Assembly (NCBI RefSeq): GCF_014650055.1
Contig: NZ_BMUF01000023.1
Span: 1 to 59,734, forward strand
Length of the DNA: 59,734 nucleotides
Reading direction: 5' to 3'
DNA from: Streptomyces malachitofuscus
GTDB taxonomy: Bacteria; Actinomycetota; Actinomycetes; Streptomycetales; Streptomycetaceae
Shown: in pieces, positions 1-8,326 of the stretch
How the letters are laid out: each line of letters begins with the position of its first letter
Position numbering within the stretch: position 1 is the first letter of the stretch
The notes under the pieces: generated by a model
The model's database searches: none
Told to the model about the DNA's origin: nothing
The model's input: the letters and a program-made list of their open reading frames with translations, nothing else
Position numbers and translations under genes: made by a program

Positions 1-240
1 GCGGGTGATGCCCTCCTGGGCCGGAACCGGCATCGTGACGATCTGCAGATTGACCTTGTGCAGCCGGTCCACGACCGGGACGATCAGCGTGAACCCGGGG
101 CCGCGCACCTGCGGGCGGAGCCTGCCGAGCCGGAACACCACGCCCCGCTCGTACTGCTTGACGACCCGCGCCGCCGCCATGGCGTAGACCGCTCCGACGG
201 ACGCCGCCGCCGCTCCCGCCGTCACCAGCTCCTCGACCAT
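1..240 (-). CDS. SPFH/Band 7 (stomatin-prohibitin) protein, N-terminal part
   Basis: Only the first 80 or so residues lie in the window; the rest runs off the left edge. A hydrophobic alanine-rich anchor (about residues 5-22) is followed by the typical SPFH entry: a VVKQYERGVVFRLGR stretch, then PGFTLIVPVVDRLHKVNLQ. This pattern is diagnostic for stomatin-like membrane scaffold proteins, which sit at the cytoplasmic membrane with the SPFH domain next to it and often work with NfeD-like or protease partners; no partner is visible here. The start is uncertain: ATG 240 is taken, but GTG 243 and ATG 270 are in frame and no strong ribosome binding site decides. The family call is firm and the exact role is unknown. 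Confidence 0.8.
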   Translation of the reverse strand, partial: MVEELVTAGAAAASVGAVYAMAAARVVKQYERGVVFRLGRLRPQVRGPGFTLIVPVVDRLHKVNLQIVTMPVPAQEGITR

Positions 241-349
241 CACGGCCCCCCAGGGTCCGACGTGGCGCATCAGGTGATCCCGCGTCCGGTGCCTCCCGGC
301 GCGTGTCCTGGTGTGTCCTTCGACGGTAGCCCCGTCCCGCCGCAAGGGG

Positions 350-382
350 GAGCCCCCGCACGCGGATCGCGTGCGGGGGCTC
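350..382 (-). terminator. Hairpin terminator of the streptogrisin gene
   Basis: A perfect inverted repeat with two 15-bp arms (350-364 and 368-382) and a 3-nt loop lies 56 nt downstream of the protease stop codon. It is very G+C-rich and has no T run, as is common in Streptomyces. Confidence 0.75.
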
Positions 383-438
383 GCCGCGCTGCCGGCTGCG
401 GGCGGGACCGGTGTGGTCGGTGGTGCGCGGAGCCGGTC

Positions 439-1347
439 CTAGTAGACGCTGACCCCGTAGGCGCTCAGGGCCTCGGTCACCGGCTGGAAGAAGGTCGTGC
501 CGCCGGAGGAGCAGTTGCCGCTGCCCCCGGAGGTCAGACCGTAGGCGGTGCCGTTGCTGCCGTACAGCGGGCCGCCGGAGTCGCCGGGCTCGGCGCAGAC
601 CGTGGTCTGGATGAGACCGCCGACGATGTCGCCGCCGCCGTAGTTCACGGTGGCGTTGAGCGCGGTGACCCGGCCGCTGTGCGTGCCCGTGGTGGAACCG
701 TCACGGATGACCGTGGTGCCCACGCTCGGGGTGGCCGCGCGCGTGATGTCCACGCCGTTCGCGGTGCCGGGCTTGCTGACCGAGGAGTTGGTGTACCGGA
801 CGATGCCGTAGTCGTTGCCCGGGAAGCTGGAGCCGGCCGTCGAGCCGAGCACCGTGGTGCGGCCGGAGTTGGAGTACCAGGTGCCCGCGCCGTCCGTGCA
901 GTGGCCGGCGGTCAGGAAGTACTGGGCTCCGCTGCTGCTGCGGACGTTGAAGCCGAGGGAGCAGCGCCAGCTGCTCGCGTAGATGGCGTCGCCGCCCTGG
1001 ATGAGCTTGTTGAACTTGCCCGGGGTGCGCTTGATGGTGATCGCCCCGGCGTCGTCCCCGGCCTGCTGCTTGATCTTGTTGATCTCGGCCTGGGAGACGG
1101 TGCTGTCGACGGTGACGAGCACCCGGTTGGTCTTGCTGTCGACGGCCCAGGCGGTGCCCGGGACGTCGGCCTTCAGCACCGAGCCGCTGACGCTCTTGAG
1201 CTCGGCGGAGCTGAAGGTGGTGGGGGTCTCGGCCGCGTTCGCGCTGGGGACCACGATCGCGGCAGCGGCCACGAGACCGGTGGATACGGCGATCAGCCGA
1301 GTCCGTCTCGAGATGCCGCTACGGGGGGTAGTGCGCTTGATCCTCAC
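439..1347 (-). CDS. Secreted streptogrisin-type serine protease (S1 chymotrypsin fold), preproenzyme
   Basis: Exported chymotrypsin-like endopeptidase of 302 aa, the size of streptogrisin A/B precursors. It has a signal peptide (basic start, hydrophobic 18-33, ANA cleavage near residue 38), a pro-region (about 39-115) acting as an intramolecular foldase, and a mature domain beginning at about Ile116 (IQGGDAIYASSWRCS, very like the N-terminus of mature S. griseus protease B). The triad is visible: His149 in TAGHC, Asp179 in GNDYG and Ser257 in GDSGGP. Paired cysteines (129/150 and 251/277) suggest two disulfides. GTG 1347 is preceded by GGAGG at 8 nt spacing. Such proteases are normally made at the onset of development for nutrient scavenging. 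The substrate preference cannot be told from the sequence alone. Confidence 0.93.
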   Translation of the reverse strand: MRIKRTTPRSGISRRTRLIAVSTGLVAAAAIVVPSANAAETPTTFSSAELKSVSGSVLKADVPGTAWAVDSKTNRVLVTVDSTVSQAEINKIKQQAGDDAGAITIKRTPGKFNKLIQGGDAIYASSWRCSLGFNVRSSSGAQYFLTAGHCTDGAGTWYSNSGRTTVLGSTAGSSFPGNDYGIVRYTNSSVSKPGTANGVDITRAATPSVGTTVIRDGSTTGTHSGRVTALNATVNYGGGDIVGGLIQTTVCAEPGDSGGPLYGSNGTAYGLTSGGSGNCSSGGTTFFQPVTEALSAYGVSVY

Positions 1348-1637
1348 TTGTCGTTCCTCCACAAAGGAAGTAGGGGGCCCTCGTGGGGTTGTGGGCCCGT
1401 GAGGCGCAGCCAGTGAGCAGAGTGCCCGGATTCCGAACACGCCGTGCTCCTGACAAGCGCTGATGGCGAGTATTCGGCCGACCGACCGTTCGGCGCAAGG
1501 GTGCCTTTCGGCCGTCAACCTTTGAACCAAGTAAGAGATTTGACCCGTGCGACGGATCGCGTTACCAGCGGTCACCCCCAGTTGACGACGGGTCGAACAG
1601 CCGCACCGTGTCCGGAACTCGCCCCTCCGGATGCGGT

Positions 1638-2789
1638 TCAGCAGTCGCACCCGCAGTCGCAGCCGCCGTCCTCGCCACAGCAGCTGCAGCAGTTGCAGCA
1701 CTCACAGCAGTCGCCGCATCCGCTGCAGTCGCAGTTGGTGCAGGGCCCCTGCTTGGGCTCGCGGGTCCAGGGGTCCTCGTAGCTGCCGCAGCACAGCTGG
1801 CAGGTGCAGGCGAGTCCCAGCCAGACCGCGCAGCCGGCCATCAGCCCGCGCCGGTCGCGGCGCGGCGGCTCGGGAGGCAGCGGGGCGCCGGGGCCACCGG
1901 GAGGGGCGTAGGGGCCGCCGGTGTGGGCACAGGAGACCGTACCGAACGCACGATGGACGGAGTTGGGCAGTTCATGGACGAGCAGCCGGTGTGCGAGACC
2001 GCCGTCGGTGAACTCCACTTCCCGCAGGGCGAGCCGGATGCCGTGCACCGCGTCGTCGGCGAGCCGGCGGGCCTCCTCGAGCGGGGTGCCCGTCGCGGTC
2101 AGCGGGTTCCAGGCACCCGAGGCGGCGTCGGCCTCCCGGTCCTCCACCGCGTCCAGCAGGTGCGCGAGGCGCCCGAAGAGGGCCCCGGCCTCGGCCAGGG
2201 GGCCCGCGTTGCGCGGCCGCCCGGCGAGCACCGCGGTGTGCGCGAAGGCCGCCGCGGTCGCGGTCTCGGTCGGCTCGGTGACCGTGAGGATCGGAGTGCC
2301 GGGTCCGGCGAGCGTCTCGATGCCCGTCTGCCGGTCCACGGCGTCGAGGAGGACGGCCGTGTCGAACCCGATGTCCGTACCGGTCCGCGCCCCGGCCCGG
2401 TCCCAGCTCGCGGCCACCCGGCGCGCGGCGAGCGCGACCGGCCTGCGCGCCAGCAGCCCGTCCCCGTCGGCGACATGGTCGCGCACCTTGGCGGAGGCGA
2501 GGACCAGGGAGACGGCCGCCGCGAGCCGCGCACCCTCACCGTGCGCGACGGACGCGGTGCGCATGCCGCGCAGCGGACAGGGCCCCGCGGTGCGCCGTCC
2601 CGCCTCGGCGGGGCCGGACTGAGCCTCCGTCAGAACGGATATGAGGAGCCCGTCGTAATTGGTGACGATGCGCGCGAGCTGTCCGTGGTCTCCGCGCAAC
2701 GCGAGGCACAGCCCGCACAAATGGGCCATCCACTGGGCGGTGAGCTTCTCCCCGAGCCGGTGCCGACACGGCCTGACCATTCCGAACAC
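1638..2789 (-). CDS. DUF5685 family protein with cysteine-rich C-terminal tail
   Basis: Protein of 383 aa matching the DUF5685 family of actinobacteria (start FGMVRPCRHRLGEKLTAQWM, then an HLCGLCLALR motif). The first 300 residues are alanine-rich and probably helical, with conserved cysteines near the N-terminus. After a proline-rich linker comes a hydrophobic patch (LMAGCAVWLGLAC) and a tail of about 60 residues with roughly twenty cysteines in CC, CxC and CxxC spacing (NCDCSGCGDCCECC and similar). Such a tail could bind several metal ions or be heavily palmitoyl- or disulfide-linked; no function is known to me. GTG 2789 follows a GGGGGG run with 5-nt spacing. It is transcribed away from sflA, from a shared intergenic region. 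Confidence 0.75.
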   Translation of the reverse strand: MFGMVRPCRHRLGEKLTAQWMAHLCGLCLALRGDHGQLARIVTNYDGLLISVLTEAQSGPAEAGRRTAGPCPLRGMRTASVAHGEGARLAAAVSLVLASAKVRDHVADGDGLLARRPVALAARRVAASWDRAGARTGTDIGFDTAVLLDAVDRQTGIETLAGPGTPILTVTEPTETATAAAFAHTAVLAGRPRNAGPLAEAGALFGRLAHLLDAVEDREADAASGAWNPLTATGTPLEEARRLADDAVHGIRLALREVEFTDGGLAHRLLVHELPNSVHRAFGTVSCAHTGGPYAPPGGPGAPLPPEPPRRDRRGLMAGCAVWLGLACTCQLCCGSYEDPWTREPKQGPCTNCDCSGCGDCCECCNCCSCCGEDGGCDCGCDC

Positions 2790-3079
2790 GACGTCCCCCC
2801 GTGCAGTTGTACGACGCTGAGCGGCCGCATCGTATCGGCCACGGCGTTCACCCGTACGCACCCCTCATCACCCGGACGCCGGGAAGAATCATATTTCACT
2901 CACAGTCAGCAGCCGTTTACACCAGGACCCTTGGGAAACCCGGACTCTCGACGGATTCGCTGTGCACCAGTACCGTCACAAACCCCCCGCGCGGCGTCTA
3001 TCCACTTGGCGCGCCATCCGCATCATGGACGACCATAGGGATGCGGAAAGCAGAAAGACCGCTGTGAGAGGAGGCGTCC

Positions 3080-3517
3080 ATGGGATCGGTACGCAAGGCG
3101 AGTGCCTGGCTTGGCCTCGTCGACGACAACGAAGACGAGCGTTACTACGACGACGACTACTCCGACGGGCCCGAGACCGGGGAGGCCTGGGTCACCGATC
3201 CGCGCGTCAAGGTGGCCGCGGACGTCGCCGAGGAGAAGGGCCGCCGGATCGGCACGGTCACCCCGGACAGCTTCCGGGACGCCCGCGCCATCGGCGAGCT
3301 GTTCCGCGAGGGCGTTCCCGTCATCATGAACCTCACGGCGATGGACGCCGGTGACGCCAAGCGCGTCGTCGACTTCGCCGCGGGCCTGATCTTCGGTCTG
3401 CGCGGTTCCATCGAGCGGGTGTCCAACCGGGTGTTCCTGCTCAGCCCGGCCGACACCGAGGTCGTCAGCGGTGAGCCGGCCGCGCACCGTTCGGACGGCT
3501 TCTTCAACCAGAGCTGA
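3080..3517 (+). CDS. sflA: SepF-like cell division protein SflA
   Basis: 145-aa protein of the SepF/DUF552 family, which tethers FtsZ filaments to the membrane. It has a short amphipathic N-terminus (MGSVRKASAWLGLV, the likely membrane anchor), an acidic linker with a tyrosine/aspartate run (about 15-35), and the compact SepF core (about 55-135) with the DARAIGELFREGVPVIMNLT and RVVDFAAGLIFGLRGSIER signatures. Streptomyces have several SepF paralogues; this copy is not beside ftsZ but next to the acyl-CoA dehydrogenase gene, as is sflA (SCO1749) of S. coelicolor, and sflA is reported to affect hyphal branching and polar growth. ATG 3080 has a strong GAGGAGG upstream. The SepF call is firm; the choice of sflA rests on gene order. 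Confidence 0.88.
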   Translation: MGSVRKASAWLGLVDDNEDERYYDDDYSDGPETGEAWVTDPRVKVAADVAEEKGRRIGTVTPDSFRDARAIGELFREGVPVIMNLTAMDAGDAKRVVDFAAGLIFGLRGSIERVSNRVFLLSPADTEVVSGEPAAHRSDGFFNQS

Positions 3518-3546
3518 GGCAGGGCCGCTCGCCGGCCCTGCCTCAG
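3514..3546. terminator. Bidirectional terminator between sflA and the acyl-CoA dehydrogenase gene
   Basis: Perfect 14-bp inverted repeat (3514-3527 and 3533-3546, 5-nt loop) that includes the sflA stop codon and lies 24 nt beyond the end of the convergent acyl-CoA dehydrogenase gene. It can serve both strands. Confidence 0.8.
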
Positions 3547-3569
3547 CGTGAGGTGCTCCGCGGCGGGGC

Positions 3570-4760
3570 CTACCGGAACGCGTCGATCCCGGTGAGCGCC
3601 TTGCCCAGCACGAGCTGGTGCATTTCGACGGTGCCCTCATAGGTGAGCACCGATTCCAGGTTCGTCGCGTGCCGCATCACCGGGTATTCGAGCGAGATCC
3701 CGTTGGCACCGAGGATCGTACGGGCCGTACGGCAGATGTCGATGGCCTCGCGGACGTTGTTGAGCTTGCCGAAGCTGACCTGCTCGGGACGCAGGCGGCC
3801 GGCGTCCATACGCCGCCCCAGATGATGGGCGAGCAGAATCCCCTTGTGCAGTTCGACCGCCATGTCGGCGAGCTTGGCCTGGGTCAGCTGGAACCCGCCG
3901 ATGGGCCGCCCGAACTGCTCCCGCGACTTCGCGTAGTCGACGGCCGCCTCGAACGAGCTCCGCGCGGCGCCCATCGCACCCCAGACGATCCCGTACCGGG
4001 CGTGCGACAGACAGCTCAGCGGGCCCTTGAGCCCGGTCACCTCCGGCAGTACGGCGTCGGCGGGCAGCCGTACGTCGTCCATGACCAGTTCGCTGGTGAC
4101 GGAGGCGCGCAGGGACCACTTGTGCTTGATCTCGGGCGTCGAGAAGCCGGCGCTGTCGGTGGGCACGGCGAAGCCGCGGATCCCCTCGTCGGTCCGGGCC
4201 CACACCACGGCGACACCCGCCACGGAGCCGTTGGTGATCCACATCTTGCGCCCGTTGAGCACCCAGTCCCCGCCGTCGCGCTTGGCGTACGTGCGCATCG
4301 AGCCGGGGTCGGAGCCGATGTCGGGCTCGGTGAGGCCGAAGCAGCCGATGACCTCGCCCGAGGCCATCCGCGGCAGCCACCGCTGCTTCTGTTCCTCGCT
4401 GCCGAAGCGGTGGATGGCGTACATGGCGAGCGAGCCCTGCACGGAGACCAGGGAGCGGATCCCGGAGTCGGCCGCCTCCAGCTCCAGACAGGCCAGCCCG
4501 TACTGCACGGCGCTCGCCCCCGCACATCCGTAGCCGTCGAGGGACATGCCGAGCGCGCCGATCCCGCCGAGCTCCCGGGCCAGGTCCTGGATGCCGGGCA
4601 GCTCCCCCTTCTCGTACCAGTCGGCGACGTACGGCAGAACGCGGTCCGCCGCCCAGCCGCGCACCGTGTCCCGGATCGCCAGGTCCTCCGGTTCCAGCAG
4701 GTCGTCGAGGCCGAGGGGGTCGGCGGGGTCGAAGGGAGGCAACTTCGCGGACGCGGACAT
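3570..4760 (-). CDS. Acyl-CoA dehydrogenase, glutaryl-CoA dehydrogenase-like
   Basis: FAD enzyme of 396 aa that oxidises an acyl-CoA to the enoyl-CoA and passes electrons to ETF. The order is the usual one: helical N-terminal domain, a beta domain with CFGLTEPDIGSDPGSM and WITNG, and a C-terminal helical domain with REQFGRPI and QLTQAKLADM. The segment TYEGTVEMHQLVLG carries the catalytic glutamate in the position used by glutaryl-CoA dehydrogenases, and the whole sequence resembles that subfamily; lysine or tryptophan breakdown is therefore possible, but short-chain acyl-CoAs cannot be excluded. ATG 4760 is preceded by GGAGG at 8 nt. A short perfect palindrome overlaps the promoter (4786-4800), suggesting control by a TetR-type repressor. 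It is monocistronic. Confidence 0.9.
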   Translation of the reverse strand: MSASAKLPPFDPADPLGLDDLLEPEDLAIRDTVRGWAADRVLPYVADWYEKGELPGIQDLARELGGIGALGMSLDGYGCAGASAVQYGLACLELEAADSGIRSLVSVQGSLAMYAIHRFGSEEQKQRWLPRMASGEVIGCFGLTEPDIGSDPGSMRTYAKRDGGDWVLNGRKMWITNGSVAGVAVVWARTDEGIRGFAVPTDSAGFSTPEIKHKWSLRASVTSELVMDDVRLPADAVLPEVTGLKGPLSCLSHARYGIVWGAMGAARSSFEAAVDYAKSREQFGRPIGGFQLTQAKLADMAVELHKGILLAHHLGRRMDAGRLRPEQVSFGKLNNVREAIDICRTARTILGANGISLEYPVMRHATNLESVLTYEGTVEMHQLVLGKALTGIDAFR

Positions 4761-4785
4761 GGGGGCACCCTCCAGGAACGATAAA

Positions 4786-4800
4786 ACTAGCACCGCTAGT
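4786..4800 (-). promoter_or_regulatory. Candidate TetR-type operator upstream of the acyl-CoA dehydrogenase gene
   Basis: ACTAGC-ACC-GCTAGT is a perfect palindrome with 6-bp arms, 25 nt upstream of the start codon, in an A+T-richer patch (ATAAAACTAG) of the kind expected at a promoter. Similar ACTAGC/GCTAGT sites are bound by TetR family repressors of fatty acid genes. No repressor gene is adjacent. Confidence 0.55.
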
Positions 4801-4930
4801 CTCCACTCCGGGCCGACGCTACGCCGCAGTCTCCCGCACGTCCACCCCGCTTCCCCACCCGCGCACGGGGGCGACGCCCGCCTCTCGAGAAGCGGTGAAC
4901 GGATGGTGCGCGGGTGGCAGACCGAAACGG

Positions 4931-6532
4931 TCACACCGAGACACGGGACTCCACTGCCTCCCGCGGTGCAGGCACCTCCACGGCCGCCGCCTCGCACTGC
5001 ATCGCCCGCGGCAACCGCAACGCCATCACCGCCCCGAGCAGCAACAGCCCCGCACTCACCAGCAGCGTCACATGCAGCCCGTGCACGAAGGAGTGCCGCG
5101 CCGCGTGCCGCAGCGCGTCCCCCGTGGGCCCGCCGAGCTGCCCCGCCACCTCGTACGCCTCCCCCAGGGAGTGCGCCGCCGCCGAGGAGGAAGCAGCAGG
5201 CACCCCGGGCACACCGGCGACGCCGGGCGCGTAGGCCGCGTTCATGACGCTGCCCAGGAGCGCGATCCCTATCCCGGCACCCAGCTGGTACGAGGTCTCG
5301 CCGATCGCGGCCGCCCCGCCGGCCTGTTCCGGCGGCGCCTCGCTGAGCATCGACTCGTACGCGCCGAACAGCGTCGTCTCCAGGCCGAAGCCGAGCAGGA
5401 CGAAGCCGGTGAGCAGCAGCGGGGGGTTGTCCTGCCCGCCCATCGCGGTCAGCAGCACCACCGCGCCGGCCGTCAGACAGAAGCCCGCGCAGACCATGCG
5501 GCGCGGGCCGAACCCGCGCAGCATGCGCGCGCCCGCCAGTCCCGCCGCCATCGCCGCGATCGTCAGCGGCAGCAGGCGCAGCCCGGTCTCCAGCGGGGAG
5601 AGGCCCAGGACGAGCTGGAGGTACTGCGCCGCGATCAGTTCCAGACCCACCAGGGCGAGCATCGCCAGCACGATGCAGCCCACGGACGTGCTGAACGCCG
5701 GACGGGCGAACATCCGCAGGTCGACCAGGGGATGCGACCGGCGCCGCTGCCGGCGCACGAAGGCGGTGAGCAGTCCGGTACCGAGCACCAGCGGCAGCGC
5801 CGTCCACACGCCCGCGACGGACTCCCCGCCGCCGAGCCGCTTCACACCGAGGACCAGCGCGAAGAGTCCGGCGGCGGCCATCAGCGCGCCGGCCACGTCC
5901 CAGGGCCCGCTGCCGTCGCCCTTCGACTCCGGCAGCAGGAGCCGCCCGACCGGCAGGCTGACCAGCATCAGCGGGATGTTGACCAGGAACACCGAGCCCC
6001 ACCAGAAGTGCTCCAGCAGGAAGCCGCCGAGCAGGGGCCCGACGGCGGCGCCCACCGCGGCGACCGCGCTCCAGAGGCCGATGGCGAGCGCCCGCTCGCG
6101 CCGGTCCGGGAAGACCTGGCGCAGGATCGACAGGGTGGCCGGCATGATCATGGCGCCGCCGACGCCGAGCAGCGCCCGCGCCACGATCAGCACCTGGGCG
6201 TTGTCCGCGAGGGCCGCCATGCCGGAGGCGACGCCGAACAGGGCGTAGCCGAGGAGCAGCACACGTCTGCGGCCGACCCGGTCGCCCAGGGTACCGAAGA
6301 GGATCAGAAGCGAGGCGCAGACCAAGGGGTAGGCGTCAACGATCCAGAGCAGTTCCACCGCGCCGGGCCTGAGGTCCTCGGTGACGGCGGGGACCGCCAC
6401 GTGCAGCACGGTGGCGTCGACGGCGACCAGCAGCAGGCTGACGCAGAGGACGACGAGCACCACCCAGCGGTTGGCACCGGCCCCGGCCGCCCGACGGCGC
6501 AGCGCGGCGGCGGCCGTGGTCGTCCCGGACAT
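4931..6532 (-). CDS. MFS multidrug exporter, DHA2 family (14 TM)
   Basis: Proton-coupled exporter of 533 aa of the EmrB/QacA (DHA2) type with about fourteen hydrophobic helices. Motif A appears as GTLGDRVGRRRVLLLG after helix 2, and the antiporter motif C region as GAAVGPLLGG in helix 5; an acidic residue in helix 1 (VAVDATVLHVAVP) is typical of the family. A glycine/serine-rich extracytoplasmic loop (about residues 440-480) precedes the last helix. ATG 6532 has GGAGG at 9 nt. No TetR-type repressor gene lies beside it, so the drug or metabolite exported and the inducer cannot be predicted. Confidence 0.9.
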   Translation of the reverse strand: MSGTTTAAAALRRRAAGAGANRWVVLVVLCVSLLLVAVDATVLHVAVPAVTEDLRPGAVELLWIVDAYPLVCASLLILFGTLGDRVGRRRVLLLGYALFGVASGMAALADNAQVLIVARALLGVGGAMIMPATLSILRQVFPDRRERALAIGLWSAVAAVGAAVGPLLGGFLLEHFWWGSVFLVNIPLMLVSLPVGRLLLPESKGDGSGPWDVAGALMAAAGLFALVLGVKRLGGGESVAGVWTALPLVLGTGLLTAFVRRQRRRSHPLVDLRMFARPAFSTSVGCIVLAMLALVGLELIAAQYLQLVLGLSPLETGLRLLPLTIAAMAAGLAGARMLRGFGPRRMVCAGFCLTAGAVVLLTAMGGQDNPPLLLTGFVLLGFGLETTLFGAYESMLSEAPPEQAGGAAAIGETSYQLGAGIGIALLGSVMNAAYAPGVAGVPGVPAASSSAAAHSLGEAYEVAGQLGGPTGDALRHAARHSFVHGLHVTLLVSAGLLLLGAVMALRLPRAMQCEAAAVEVPAPREAVESRVSV

Positions 6533-6784
6533 GTACACGTACCTCCCAGATGTTCCCTCGCGCTCGGCGGGCTCACGGGGTGGGGGACTCCCCCGCGACT
6601 CGGCCGGAGAGGAGCGGTGTCTCCGGCCCGCGCAACGAACGGCGAGTGACACGTCAGAGTACGCCAGCGGACGCGGAGGTCGAGTGGCGGACCTCTCACA
6701 GCACCGGCGGATCGGTGTGGCGTACACCACTTCCCCTCGTCCGGTTCACACGCCCCGGAGGGCGGGCCGGTTCCGGGCCGGGTC

Positions 6785-6790
6785 GATAAT
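6785..6790 (+). promoter_or_regulatory. -10 box of a probable leaderless promoter (PIG-V gene)
   Basis: GATAAT is followed after 7 nt by the GTG start at 6798, with no ribosome binding site between. That spacing places the transcription start at or next to the start codon. Confidence 0.55.
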
Positions 6791-6797
6791 CGGGCCC

Positions 6798-8093
6798 GTG
6801 ACCGATCTCGAGACGCGCGCCGCGCCGGCCCGCCCCGGAGCACTGCGCCGGGCCGCACCGGCGCTCCTCGGGTACGCCGCCGTGCGCGCCCTGGGCCTGC
6901 TCGTGCTCTTCCTGTGCAGCGAGGCGCGCGGCAAGAGCGCGTACACCTTGCTGACCGCCCGCTGGGACGCGCTCTGGTACACGCGGGTCGCCGAGCTGGG
7001 GTACGGCTACGAGGTACGGCTGCCGAACGGTGACGTGCACTCCAACCTGGCGTTCTTCCCCCTCCTGCCGGGGCTGGAGCGGCTGGTGGCGCAGGTGTCG
7101 CCGCTGTCGTACGCCGACGGGGGGTTCCTCGTCTCCGTGCTCGCCTCGCTGGCCGCGGCCTGGGGCGTCTTCGCCGTGGCGGACCACGTGTACGGGCGGC
7201 GGGCCGGGGTGTACGCGGTGCTGCTGTGGGCGGTGCTGCCGGTCGGGATCGTGCAGTCGATGGCGTACAGCGAGTCCCTGTTCACCGCGCTCGCCGCGTG
7301 GTCGCTGTACGCCGTGCTGACGGGCCGCTGGGTGACGGCGGGTGTTCTGGCGTGCCTGGCGGGACTGACCCGGCCGGTGGGGCTCGCGGTGGTGGCGGCG
7401 GTGTGGGCGGCGGCCGTCGTCTCCTTCCTGCGGGAACGCGCCGATTCCGCACGCGGGGACACCTCCTTCGTGCGGAGTGGCAGCGCGGGAGCGCCGGACG
7501 GCGCGCGGGTGGATGAGAGCGCCGATCCGGCCGCGGCCGCCCCGCGCGTGCGCACCTCGGACGGCGCCCCTGGCATCCCGGGCGCCCTGGGCGTGCGCCC
7601 GCGCCGGATCCTCGGCATGCTGCTCGCGCCCCTGGGAGCCGCCGGTTACGTTCTGTGGGTGGGGCACCGGACGGGCAAGGGTCCGCTGGGATATCTCGAC
7701 GTGCAGGCCGGGTGGCGGAACGGGTTCGACGGCGGTTACGCCTTCGCGCGCTTCGTCGCCGCCAAGCTCACGTCGTTCCCGTCCGCCCTGGCGGGCCTCG
7801 GCCTGATCCTCGGGGTCTGCCTCGTGGTGTGGCTGTACCTGGTCGGCGTACGGCAGCGGCAACCACTCCCCCTGCTCGTGTACACCGGTGTCGTCACCGC
7901 GCTCGCCCTGTGCGCGTCGAGCTACTTCGGCTCCAAGCCCCGGCTGCTGCTGCCCGCGTTTCCCCTGCTCCTGCCGCTCGCCCTGGCCCTGGCCCGACAG
8001 CGCGCGCCTCGGCCGGTGCTGGTGGTGGGAGCCGTCGCGGTGGCCTCGGCGGTGTACGGCGCCTTCTGGCTGAACGGCTCCGGCCCGCCCTGA
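6798..8093 (+). CDS. PIG-V family mannosyltransferase-like membrane protein
   Basis: Polytopic protein of 431 aa with the PIG-V/GT-C signature: RWDALWYTRVAELGY just after the first helix (the acidic residue there is the expected catalytic position) and LAFFPLLPGLERL in the next loop. About ten hydrophobic helices follow. In eukaryotes PIG-V adds the second mannose to GPI; bacterial homologues are predicted polyprenyl-phosphate-mannose dependent glycosyltransferases of the cell envelope, so the acceptor is unknown. A charged, low-complexity segment of about 50 residues (from 210 to 260) interrupts the helices and is probably a cytoplasmic loop. The GTG start at 6798 fits a leaderless transcript. 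The next gene, 233 nt away in the same direction, is a PAP2 phosphatase that could recycle lipid phosphates. Confidence 0.8.
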   Translation: MTDLETRAAPARPGALRRAAPALLGYAAVRALGLLVLFLCSEARGKSAYTLLTARWDALWYTRVAELGYGYEVRLPNGDVHSNLAFFPLLPGLERLVAQVSPLSYADGGFLVSVLASLAAAWGVFAVADHVYGRRAGVYAVLLWAVLPVGIVQSMAYSESLFTALAAWSLYAVLTGRWVTAGVLACLAGLTRPVGLAVVAAVWAAAVVSFLRERADSARGDTSFVRSGSAGAPDGARVDESADPAAAAPRVRTSDGAPGIPGALGVRPRRILGMLLAPLGAAGYVLWVGHRTGKGPLGYLDVQAGWRNGFDGGYAFARFVAAKLTSFPSALAGLGLILGVCLVVWLYLVGVRQRQPLPLLVYTGVVTALALCASSYFGSKPRLLLPAFPLLLPLALALARQRAPRPVLVVGAVAVASAVYGAFWLNGSGPP

Positions 8094-8313
8094 TCCCCGG
8101 CCCGCCCGGGCGGCCGATGAGCGGCGGGGAAATTCCGCACCAGGCCCCGGTGAACGAATTCAAAAGCGCGAAAAAACCGCCGCCCCGAACGATCGAGGGA
8201 ATTGAAGGCCACGGCCCGGATTCACCGGGAATAGAGATCCTTCTGAGAGGAATCCCACATCACATCGTCATCACAAAGACGCTGATTCGTCGGGGTTCCG
8301 CGCTCACTCGCTG

Positions 8314-8319
8314 TAACGT
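8314..8319 (+). promoter_or_regulatory. -10 box of a probable leaderless promoter (PAP2 gene)
   Basis: TAACGT ends 7 nt before the GTG at 8327, with no Shine-Dalgarno sequence in between. This supports GTG 8327 as a leaderless start over the internal ATG at 8411. Confidence 0.5.
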
Positions 8320-8326
8320 CGATTGG

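Noticed and set aside
983..1402. Plus-strand frame opposite the streptogrisin gene
   Set aside because: It is antisense to a gene with clear protease motifs and has no supporting signals.
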